Source: Candidatus Helarchaeota archaeon (GTDB lineage: Archaea > Asgardarchaeota > Lokiarchaeia > Helarchaeales > HEL-GB-A). From it: a stretch of DNA of 64,000 bases. Under the pieces are notes generated by a model. It saw only the letters and a list, made by a program, of their open reading frames with translations. It made no database searches and had not been told where the DNA came from. The position numbers and the translations under genes were made by a program. Below are positions 34,643 to 41,784 of this stretch, in pieces. The DNA is taken from the NCBI GenBank assembly GCA_013375455.1, contig JABXJT010000019.1, positions 9,173 through 73,172 of the forward strand, written 5' to 3'. How positions within the stretch are numbered: position 1 is the first letter of the stretch; every line of letters starts with the position of its first letter.

Positions 34643-34957
34643 TCAATCAACATAATCAGTACTTCGACTGTAAGGACATTCCACCTTTGGTACTTCTGGT
34701 TTCACGAGTTTTATCCCACGTAATTTCTTGTAAAACTCGATATTATCCCAATCTTCTTTGTCTCGGAAAGTCAGAGTAACCCGTACCTCTCCATTGGTGA
34801 AGAGGTTGGAAAGTTCCCAGAGGGTCACCTTCGCTTCCTTGACCTTGTGATGTTTATTATGCTTCTCAATCGTGATGAAAATCTCGTTGTCCTTCTCGGA
34901 CAACGTGAAAGTGTAATCATACCTTCGATACCGTTTTTTAACCTCTATTTGGTTCAT
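34643..34957 (-). CDS. Hypothetical protein of the mobile element
   Basis: This 104-residue protein is strand-rich (RYDYTFTLSEKDNEIFITIEKH, VRVTLTFRDKEDW) with a charged C-terminal part. Its start codon overlaps the end of the small frame at 34938-35063 by about 20 bases, suggesting coupled translation. No family recognised. Confidence 0.6.
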   Translation of the reverse strand: MNQIEVKKRYRRYDYTFTLSEKDNEIFITIEKHNKHHKVKEAKVTLWELSNLFTNGEVRVTLTFRDKEDWDNIEFYKKLRGIKLVKPEVPKVECPYSRSTDYVD

Positions 34958-35063
34958 ATTTCTTCATCTCCATCCATTTTCTCAACCACCATGACAAACA
35001 ATCAAAAATTGCATAAAAACCTATCGAAAAGATCGATATATTTTTTATCAAATCTTTACCCAT
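34938..35063 (-). CDS. Possible 41-residue membrane-associated peptide
   Basis: This short frame encodes MGKDLIKNISIFSIGFYAIF then DCLSWWLRKWMEMKKYEPNRG. A hydrophobic segment precedes an amphipathic Trp/Lys-rich helix. It is the first frame downstream of the operator and promoter at 35082-35148 and overlaps the 104-residue gene. No clear ribosome-binding site was seen, so confidence is modest. Confidence 0.4.
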   Translation of the reverse strand: MGKDLIKNISIFSIGFYAIFDCLSWWLRKWMEMKKYEPNRG

Positions 35064-35081
35064 ATTGCTTTTAGGTCTTTC

Positions 35082-35148
35082 TATTCTTACGTAAGGATAC
35101 TATTCTTACGTAAGGATACACATCAACACGTTTAAATACAGATTTAAA
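35082..35148 (-). promoter_or_regulatory. Promoter region with two tandem CTTACGTAAG palindromes
   Basis: The 19-base sequence TATTCTTACGTAAGGATAC occurs twice in tandem (35082-35100, 35101-35119); each contains the 10-base palindrome CTTACGTAAG. Upstream on the minus strand are a TATTTAAA box (35138-35131) and a TTTAAAT-ACAG-ATTTAAA repeat. Transcription would start near 35106, inside the palindromes, which suits repression. The palindrome resembles that before the AbrB-like gene. Confidence 0.6.
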
Positions 35149-35280
35149 TATATTCGGGTTTATTTTTTGAAACCAAATTTTAAAATTTTATATACTTTTA
35201 AATCCTCATTGGGAATTATTTTTAGTTGTTTTTATGTTTCAAAATTATAAAAATAACTATATTCTCCCAAAATGTTAGGT

Positions 35281-35296
35281 AGTAATAAATATTACT
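35281..35296 (+). promoter_or_regulatory. Inverted repeat AGTAATA-AA-TATTACT upstream of acyl-CoA synthetase
   Basis: Two 7-base arms around a 2-base spacer end 31 bases before the ATG at 35328, next to further AT-rich DNA. The repeat could be an operator for the acyl-CoA synthetase gene. The rest of 35153-35327 shows TATA-like AT-rich sequence (for example near 35190-35200) and no gene. Confidence 0.4.
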
Positions 35297-35327
35297 TTAG
35301 GTAGAGTTGAATCCCGAGGGATGAAGA

Positions 35328-37022
35328 ATGGTAAAAGAAATAGAATGGGAACCTGAGTTTGATTTTAAGAATTTTGATCCAAAATATGTGGATCCAAATA
35401 GACCTTGGTTGAAGTATTGGCCGGATACCGTGCCTAAATCGATAAAATATGATCCCATTACGGTCCAAGACTTTGTACGGAAGAGTGCACAACAGTTGCC
35501 CAACAATGTTGCGATTTATTACGTTCCGGCGAATAGGAAATATACGTATCGCGAAGTTTTTTGGTATGCGGATAAAGTTGCTAATGCTTTGTATGAGTTG
35601 GGTGTCAGGAAAGATTCTGTGGGTATTATGACGGGGAATAGGCCAGAATTTATTTTTTCAACGCTAGGGATTTTACAATGTGGTGCATCCGTATCACCAA
35701 TTAATCCCTTACTTAGACAAGGGGACGTGACCCATATTTTGAAGGAGGCAGGCAATATAAACACTGTATTCGTGCACAGGGACAATTACCGCACAATAAA
35801 AAAGTCTAGAAAATCCGTGGAATTAGAGAACGTCATCTTACTAGGCGCAAAAGAAGCAAAGGACGATGCAATCACGTTTGAAGAATTCATTAAAGATGCC
35901 CCCCCGGATCCACCACAAGTTAAGATTGATCCACAAGATGACGTGGCAGCCCTTTTGTTTACAGGTGGCACGACAGGACTTCCAAAGGGAGTAATGTTGA
36001 CGCACTCCAATATTGTTGCTGATGGATTGGCATGCATAAACATGTCTAAAGAGAGTTTAGATGAGAATTTTGGGAAAGCTGCAACTCTAGCCATTCTTCC
36101 GCTTTGCCACACCTTCGGATTCACGGTGGTAATACTCGCGCTACATATGGGAGCTATGATGCTTATGCTTCGATCATTTGATCCGGGGAAAGTATTGGAA
36201 CTCATTGAAAGATATGAAATTGGTTTATTTGTGGGCGTACCGGTAATGTATCAAATGTTAGTAAATCATCCCGATTTCAAGGAAGGTAAAAGGGACCTTT
36301 CATCGTTGGAAGGGGCAACTTCAGGGTCAGCGGCGTTGCCCCCAGAAATATCTCGGACATGGGAAGATCGTACCGGAACCAAAGTGGGGCAAGGGTTTGG
36401 TCTGACGGAAACCAGTCCCATTACACACATACAGACTGATTGGATACCTGAAATTAGGGCAGAAAGTATTGGAATTCCAATAATTAATACGGATTCAAAA
36501 ATCGTGGATCCTGCAACGTTAGAGGAACTCCCGCCTAATACAGTCGGGGAATTGCTAATTCGGGGTCCACAGGTAATGAAAGGATATTGGAAGAAACCAG
36601 ACATTACTGCGAACACCATAGTTAATGGTTGGTTAAGGACAGGCGACTTAGCAAGAATGGCTGAAGATGGTTATTTCTATATAGAAGGCAGAACAAAGGA
36701 CATAATCAAATACAAAGGATATAAAGTCATGCCGCGCGAAGTGGAGGAAAAACTCTACGAACATCCTGCAATAATGGAAGCCGGCGTCGTTGGCATTCCC
36801 GACCCAAATATCGGTGAGACAATCAAGGCATTCATTGTTCTTAGAAAGGAATTCCGGGATAAAATTACTGAAAGTGAGATCATTGACTGGGCGAAAGAAA
36901 AATTGGCTGGCTATAAATATCCCCGGAAAGTGGAATTTTTAACGTCGCTTCCTCGAACACCAGTCGGAAAAATTTTTCGAAGGAAACTTCGCGAACTAGA
37001 AGAAAAAAAATCGCAAGCATAG
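35328..37022 (+). CDS. AMP-forming acyl-CoA synthetase (fatty-acid/long-chain type)
   Basis: This 564-residue member of the adenylate-forming enzymes activates a carboxylic acid with ATP, then transfers it to CoA. The P-loop is LLFTGGTTGLPKGVMLTHSN (near 210), followed by GQGFGLTETSP, the motif GWLRTGDLARMAEDGYFYIEGR, the hinge KDIIKYKGYKVMPREVEE and the C-terminal catalytic Lys region TPVGKIFRRKLRE. Length and motifs fit the fatty-acyl/4-coumarate-CoA ligase clade. GAGG about 10 bases upstream supports the start. It is the first chromosomal gene after the mobile element. Confidence 0.96.
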   Translation: MVKEIEWEPEFDFKNFDPKYVDPNRPWLKYWPDTVPKSIKYDPITVQDFVRKSAQQLPNNVAIYYVPANRKYTYREVFWYADKVANALYELGVRKDSVGIMTGNRPEFIFSTLGILQCGASVSPINPLLRQGDVTHILKEAGNINTVFVHRDNYRTIKKSRKSVELENVILLGAKEAKDDAITFEEFIKDAPPDPPQVKIDPQDDVAALLFTGGTTGLPKGVMLTHSNIVADGLACINMSKESLDENFGKAATLAILPLCHTFGFTVVILALHMGAMMLMLRSFDPGKVLELIERYEIGLFVGVPVMYQMLVNHPDFKEGKRDLSSLEGATSGSAALPPEISRTWEDRTGTKVGQGFGLTETSPITHIQTDWIPEIRAESIGIPIINTDSKIVDPATLEELPPNTVGELLIRGPQVMKGYWKKPDITANTIVNGWLRTGDLARMAEDGYFYIEGRTKDIIKYKGYKVMPREVEEKLYEHPAIMEAGVVGIPDPNIGETIKAFIVLRKEFRDKITESEIIDWAKEKLAGYKYPRKVEFLTSLPRTPVGKIFRRKLRELEEKKSQA

Positions 37023-37029
37023 GCTAAAA

Positions 37030-37929
37030 TCATTCGTCATAGGGCATTCTAATGTATCCTTGAATGAGGATGATGACCCCTATGATAGTGATACTAATGA
37101 AAATAATCCAACTGAATGGAAACACGATATAACTCCCATACATATGCAAAATCGAGCCGGTCATCGCGATTAAAAATCCAATTGCTATCCTCAGCGAAGC
37201 AGCCCTGAGTTCACCTGAAGACTGTACAGCGAGCCGTCTATAAATTATCAATATATACATTCCTCCAACCATAGACCCTATAGACGGAAGAAAAAGGAAG
37301 ATTTGACCACCAACCTGGTACCACTGGCCATAGGTTATTGCAGGAATATAGGAAAAGATTATGGAGATTACCCCAAAACACATCAGAATTACAATCATTT
37401 TCGTGAGAAACTTATTTTCGCGGTGTTTCAGATATTTCTCAATGCAATACAGTAAGTATATCATTGAGATTGCGCCGAGAGTGAATAACCATGAAAAATA
37501 ACCCTGCATGACGCCTGGAATTGCGTCTGGAAAGATCGTGATACCCATGGCAGCGAATATGGAATATAACAATGAAGTTAATAGGGCTAGCCCGACGAAG
37601 ATTAAAAACAACATCATTCCAAAATGGAAATTCTTTCTTGCTTCATTTTCTGTTGTTCTTGCCTCAACTAGAAAGAAAATCCCTATGGTGAAGAAAAATA
37701 GAATCATTATCAGTGTAAAAGTCCACACCAGACCTTCTGCTTGTAAATAAAGGTTATTCCAATCTATTGTGAAGCCAAAGTGCCCTGGATATAAAGCATG
37801 CAATTGCAACATCCAAAAAGTAAATGCAATTAGCGCGATCACGTCGATGACACCTACGATGGCAAAAATTATTTTTTTAGTGGAAGTAAAACTGCTTTTA
37901 TTGCTTTCCACTTTGCCGTTCGTGCCCAT
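37030..37929 (-). CDS. Seven/eight-helix membrane protein, paralogue of 56020-56760
   Basis: This 299-residue polytopic protein has about seven or eight hydrophobic helices (first near 22-42). A short soluble N-terminus (MGTNGKVESNKSSFTSTKK) precedes them. Shared segments with the 246-residue product at 56020-56760 include CIEKYLKHRENKFLTK versus AVEHYVYQKTRHVLS, and QSSGELRAASLRIAIGFLIAMTG versus SSSGIRRKKALYIILGFLLFFGG. This shows one family, likely a sensor-like 7TM module. No catalytic motif. It is convergent with the acyl-CoA synthetase gene. Confidence 0.75.
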   Translation of the reverse strand: MGTNGKVESNKSSFTSTKKIIFAIVGVIDVIALIAFTFWMLQLHALYPGHFGFTIDWNNLYLQAEGLVWTFTLIMILFFFTIGIFFLVEARTTENEARKNFHFGMMLFLIFVGLALLTSLLYSIFAAMGITIFPDAIPGVMQGYFSWLFTLGAISMIYLLYCIEKYLKHRENKFLTKMIVILMCFGVISIIFSYIPAITYGQWYQVGGQIFLFLPSIGSMVGGMYILIIYRRLAVQSSGELRAASLRIAIGFLIAMTGSILHMYGSYIVFPFSWIIFISITIIGVIILIQGYIRMPYDE

Positions 37930-37964
37930 CAGTATATACCCGCGAATTTTGTTTTCATTTGAGA

Positions 37965-39659
37965 TTATTTTTTAGTTCCTTTGGATTTTTTAGTTTCTTT
38001 TTTCGTGGACTTGTCGGTGGATTTTTTGGCTGCTTTTTTGGCGGGTTTTTTGGCTGCTTTTTTCGCGGACTTTTTAGCTGCTTTTTTCGCGGACTTTTTA
38101 GCGGATTTTTTGGCTGCTTTTTTGGGTGCCTTTGCAGCAGCTTTTTTGACTGCTTTTTTGGGAGGGGAGAGGAGTTCTGCGCATTGGAGAAAATACTTTT
38201 TAGGTGAAAGTTTTCCCAAACTCAATTGTTTGAAAGATTCTTTAAATTGATCTAAATTTTTCTTTAAAGCTTTTCTAAATTCATCAGATTCAAGGAAATT
38301 CATCACAGATCTTTTGATATTATCGAGTTCCACTTGTCTTTCGGCCTCTTGTTTGGTAAACACATTGAATGTTCGTTTGTATTGAAGAATGTGGTCGTAT
38401 AATTCTTCCGTGAGCTTGCGTACATTGTCCCCGTAATCACTGTAGTTTAATCCAAATTCGCGAGTTAATCCTGCCCTTTTCAAAGCGGCACTCTCCCAGG
38501 TTACGTCAAATAAAATCGGGATTATTTTGATTTTATGGGTTAAAGTTACGTTCAACTCGTGGAGGCACGCACCTGATTTAATAGAGCGCTTAGTACCCAG
38601 AAAAACTACAAATTGGCAATGCGGTATCACCTCATTCATAAACTTATCGATCTGACCATGTGTTTTCATGTCCTGGGAACAATGATATACATAAGAAATA
38701 TATTCCTGTTCCTTCAAATACTTCGCTATTTCATCAATGGGATAGTTCGCACTTTCGTAATCTGCCACCGAGTAACTCATAAATACATTAACACTACCGG
38801 CTTGCCGGCAAAATTCCAAGATTGCGTCCGTGTCTTTCCTTTTAAGTTTCTTCCATTCACCTATTAAGGGATTTCCTGTAATTCGTATTTCTTGCAAGTT
38901 TAACCTATAGAGGTATCCAGGAAGCGTGACTAACTGATTCCGACGGAGGTCTAGGATCTCGAGGTTTTTAAGGTTATCAAAGAACCCGGGGAGCATCTTT
39001 AATATATTATTACTTAAATCTAATCTTTCAAGCTTTTTGAGGTTAGCAACGGATTCTGGGAGCCATTCCACCTTATTGTGTTCTAGATCTAGATTTTTAA
39101 GTGATTTTAATTTCCCAATTGATTCTGGAATTTTTGTCAATTGATTATGACTTAAATCCAGCGATTGGAGTGTTTTGATATCACCCAAGGAGTCTGGGAG
39201 TGCTGTTATACGATTACGTTCCAGATGTAAGTCCTCAAGTGACTTCAATTTACCAATGGATGTTGGGAGCTCCGTTATTCTATTTCTATTTAACCGTAAT
39301 TCTTTGAGAGAACCAAGGTTACCTATGGAATCTGGTAGGGAATTCAGCTTATTCTCCTCTAAGGCAATAAATTGAAGGGATTTTAAGTTGCCGATGGAGT
39401 TAGGGAGTGATGTTAATTCATTTTTATTTAGATACAGTTTTTGTAGTGATTTTAAGTCCCCAAACGATTCTGGGAGCTTTTCAATGTTTTTAAAACTCAA
39501 ATTAAGTTCGATAACTTCCCCACTTTTTTCAACTTTGTAACCCCAGGAATCCCAGACGATCTCTTTCCTCTTTTTGAGCTCTTTTCCCCCTATAGCCTCT
39601 TCTAATTCTTCTAAGACCTTGGCTTGTTTCTCCGTGACCTTCTTATATTTTCGACCCAT
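37965..39659 (-). CDS. LRR-TIR protein with lysine/alanine-rich histone-H1-like tail
   Basis: This 564-residue protein has an N-terminal leader of about 45 residues and then nine or ten leucine-rich repeats (about 46-265), each near LxxLxLxxNxLxxLPxSIGxLKS. A TIR domain follows (about 289-425) with VNVFMSYSVADYE, VYHCSQDM, CQFVVFLGTKRSIKSGACLHELN and IIPILFDVTWE. Glu368 in CLHEL is at the usual catalytic glutamate position of NAD-cleaving TIR domains. The region 430-498 is helical, and 499-564 is a repetitive AKKAAKK/SAKK tail of the histone-H1 type. TIR domains act as NADases or scaffolds in defence, so an innate-immune or signalling role is plausible. The tail might bind DNA or RNA. Confidence 0.88.
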   Translation of the reverse strand: MGRKYKKVTEKQAKVLEELEEAIGGKELKKRKEIVWDSWGYKVEKSGEVIELNLSFKNIEKLPESFGDLKSLQKLYLNKNELTSLPNSIGNLKSLQFIALEENKLNSLPDSIGNLGSLKELRLNRNRITELPTSIGKLKSLEDLHLERNRITALPDSLGDIKTLQSLDLSHNQLTKIPESIGKLKSLKNLDLEHNKVEWLPESVANLKKLERLDLSNNILKMLPGFFDNLKNLEILDLRRNQLVTLPGYLYRLNLQEIRITGNPLIGEWKKLKRKDTDAILEFCRQAGSVNVFMSYSVADYESANYPIDEIAKYLKEQEYISYVYHCSQDMKTHGQIDKFMNEVIPHCQFVVFLGTKRSIKSGACLHELNVTLTHKIKIIPILFDVTWESAALKRAGLTREFGLNYSDYGDNVRKLTEELYDHILQYKRTFNVFTKQEAERQVELDNIKRSVMNFLESDEFRKALKKNLDQFKESFKQLSLGKLSPKKYFLQCAELLSPPKKAVKKAAAKAPKKAAKKSAKKSAKKAAKKSAKKAAKKPAKKAAKKSTDKSTKKETKKSKGTKK

Positions 39660-39721
39660 GATTTCACCGCATGAACTACAATCAGTACCTTTATTTAAAG
39701 TTCCATTATAATAAGTAGCTA

Positions 39722-40441
39722 ATGGGTTTCCTTGAGAACATTGCAGGGTTCTTGTTTCGCCCGCATGATCAATGCCAAAAGGTGCTTGCAGAGGAAAAAA
39801 CCAATTGGAGATTCACTAAAACTTTCCTTTTCGTGCTTTATAGTACTTTAATTCTCGGTATTGTCTGCATTTTCTGGATTCTCTATCCTGAGCGCGTGTA
39901 TTATGGCGTGCCCTTAGACGCATCCCTCAAGATGCTATTTCGTATTTCTGTTAGCGAACCTATATTATTCTTGCTCATCTTGGGGGTCATTTTCGGTCTG
40001 ATAGTGATTCTCCATTTCCTTACTATCGGAACATTTAATTATATAATCGGTGGGGTGCTCTCAAAGAAAAGACGGGTATTTAAAGGAAAAGATTATAGAA
40101 ATTACTTATCAATTTATGGAATTTCTTCCACCCTCCCCTTGCTTTTACTAGGAGTTTTTACGATTTTTTGGGTATATTTCTTTGAAAAGTTAAACTTCAC
40201 GACGGAATCCCCCCCGTTTTTTGATTGGACCCTTTTGAACACCATTTTTTTCAGTGTTCTTTTTGGGTTTTTAGCGTGGAAATGGATTTGTGGGATTAGA
40301 ATTAATCAAGCCTTTTTTGACATTTCACTTATTCGGGCGACTATTCCTATACTCGGTCAACTTGCGACATTTTACGGCTTTCTAATGGTAGCTGGATACA
40401 TAGGGAGTCTTCTTTCAGGAGAATTAATTGGGGTGGTTTGA
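39722..40441 (+). CDS. Yip1-like multi-helix membrane protein
   Basis: This 239-residue protein has five or six transmembrane helices after a short amphipathic start (MGFLENIAGFLFRPHDQCQKVLAEEKTN). That pattern, including a conserved PxxxF/R stretch before the helices, is typical of Yip1-domain proteins in archaea. It ends 15 bases before the GH10 gene. Function unknown; Yip1 proteins bind Rab-type GTPases in eukaryotes, but nothing here shows that. Confidence 0.65.
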   Translation: MGFLENIAGFLFRPHDQCQKVLAEEKTNWRFTKTFLFVLYSTLILGIVCIFWILYPERVYYGVPLDASLKMLFRISVSEPILFLLILGVIFGLIVILHFLTIGTFNYIIGGVLSKKRRVFKGKDYRNYLSIYGISSTLPLLLLGVFTIFWVYFFEKLNFTTESPPFFDWTLLNTIFFSVLFGFLAWKWICGIRINQAFFDISLIRATIPILGQLATFYGFLMVAGYIGSLLSGELIGVV

Positions 40442-40456
40442 GATGGGGGTGAGTAT

Positions 40457-41770
40457 ATGAGGAATCTAAGTGGTCGGGGAAAAGCAGGACTTCTAATTTT
40501 CGTCATCATCAATACTTCCTTCATCTTCCTGCTGCTCTCGCCTTACATTCCAAACTTAATCGGTGAGTACCGGGATGATCAATTGCTGGCAGGGTGTGAC
40601 GCCCGGATCCAGCAGTACCGCACGGGCCCCATTCAGATCCACCTGGAAAATGCGAGTGATGGAACTCCTATTCAGGGGTGGAATGTCTCGTTCACTCACG
40701 TCAAGCACGAGTTCTTTTTCGGCTGTAATGCTTATGCGTTCAATAGTTTCGCGAACTCTTCGGATGATGATACATATAAGGATTTTTTCAAGAATCTCTT
40801 CAATTTAGCGGTTATAGGGTTCTACTGGCCATCATATGAGAATCCACAGGGTGTTTTTCATGAGAATAAAATCAATGCGACTATTACCTGGTGCATTCAA
40901 AACAATATCACGACTAAGGGGCATCCGCTGGCTTGGACACGTTCCATTCCCAACTGGCTACCTTTGGATAATAACACGCTGGTGGCGGAATTGCTGGAAA
41001 ATCGCATTACCACTATCGTTTCTAAATATAAGGGGCTAATAGATCATTGGGACGTGGTTAATGAACCCGCGCATACGGCGACCTTCGCAGGCTGGAGTCG
41101 GGCGGACTATGTCCGCAATTGTTTATTGTGGGCGAACGCCTCGAATCCCACCGCCGATCATCTGACAGTGAATGATTACGGCATTTTGGGGCACGATTTT
41201 GGTTATGGGCCTTACCATAATCTCTTAGCCGACCTGAATGCCTTGAATGCGCCTTTTAATTCCATCGGATTTCAACTTCACGAACCACGGACAGATTGGG
41301 TGCCTGCCACGGAGATATGGCGCACGATGGATGGTTTTTCAGACCTTGGAAAGCCCATCCACATCACGGAATATTCCCCCGTATCCGCTGCTGTTCCAAT
41401 CACTAATTCATGGAAGAAAGGGATGTGGTCTGAAGAGAACCAAGCCGAGTACGCACAAAGAGTATATAAACTATTGTTCAGTCACCCCACGTGTGGGGGG
41501 ATCATCTGGTGGGATCTCGCGGATTCATTTAGCTGGATTGAGGAAGGGGGGCTTCTCCGAGCGGATTTAACACCCAAGCCCGTCTATACTGGCTTAGATC
41601 AGTTGATAAATAATGAATGGCGTACTTTAGGTTCGCAGCTCACGGATCCCTCTGGTAACGTCCAATTTCAAGGCTTTCATGGCATATATAACGTAACAGT
41701 TGAGAATGGAGATACTTTCTTGATTTCCGCTGAGGCAGGTGCTACCAATCAATTTAATTGGACAATTTAA
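40457..41770 (+). CDS. Membrane-anchored GH10 family endo-xylanase-like glycoside hydrolase
   Basis: This 437-residue protein has an N-terminal anchor (about 10-30) and then a GH10 catalytic barrel. Substrate-binding motif KGHPLAWTRSIPNWLP, acid/base DHWDVVNEP (Glu203) and nucleophile HITEYSP (Glu305) match the family, as does YENPQGVFHENKIN at the start. HxGHxLxW and WDVxNE are the hallmark GH10 motifs. A Ser/Gly-rich beta-like tail follows. The protein is extracytoplasmic, and GGGGGTGAG gives a strong ribosome-binding site. Its neighbour 41785-43347 probably assists. Substrate may be xylan or a related beta-1,4-polymer. Confidence 0.93.
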   Translation: MRNLSGRGKAGLLIFVIINTSFIFLLLSPYIPNLIGEYRDDQLLAGCDARIQQYRTGPIQIHLENASDGTPIQGWNVSFTHVKHEFFFGCNAYAFNSFANSSDDDTYKDFFKNLFNLAVIGFYWPSYENPQGVFHENKINATITWCIQNNITTKGHPLAWTRSIPNWLPLDNNTLVAELLENRITTIVSKYKGLIDHWDVVNEPAHTATFAGWSRADYVRNCLLWANASNPTADHLTVNDYGILGHDFGYGPYHNLLADLNALNAPFNSIGFQLHEPRTDWVPATEIWRTMDGFSDLGKPIHITEYSPVSAAVPITNSWKKGMWSEENQAEYAQRVYKLLFSHPTCGGIIWWDLADSFSWIEEGGLLRADLTPKPVYTGLDQLINNEWRTLGSQLTDPSGNVQFQGFHGIYNVTVENGDTFLISAEAGATNQFNWTI

Positions 41771-41784
41771 GATAGATGATCTGA

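Larger units (their letters stand above)
22447..35152. mobile_element. Integrated archaeal element (plasmid/virus-like), boundaries approximate
   Basis: The segment starts with a tyrosine recombinase and ends at motif-rich DNA near 35.15 kb. Gene content is unlike the flanks: AbrB-like and RHH-like regulators, small Cys-rich proteins, a P-loop/HTH protein, a giant LamG-like surface protein and a run of short orphan genes. Several genes use TTG starts. Three sets of cis motifs recur in both arms: AAAAGTTATAC clusters (23798-23852 and 34565-34619), GTTTAAAT inverted repeats (24208 and 35130), and CTTACRTAAGG palindromes (24303 and 35082). No clear direct-repeat attachment site was found, and no intact tRNA borders it. 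The integrated plasmids and viruses of Thermococcales with large lectin-domain proteins are a reasonable comparison. Confidence 0.75.

Noticed and set aside
22369..35240. Possible direct repeat (GGGAATT then TTAGTT) at the two sides of the element as attachment sites
   Set aside because: Only 13 of 17 bases agree and both lie in AT-rich DNA; too weak to call att sites.
36266..36619. Minus-strand frame inside the acyl-CoA synthetase gene
   Set aside because: It is a shadow of a strongly supported enzyme gene with diagnostic motifs.
37981..38250. Plus-strand frame rich in Ala/Phe opposite the LRR-TIR tail
   Set aside because: It is the reverse complement of the lysine/alanine-repeat codons of the minus-strand gene; the low complexity explains the open frame.
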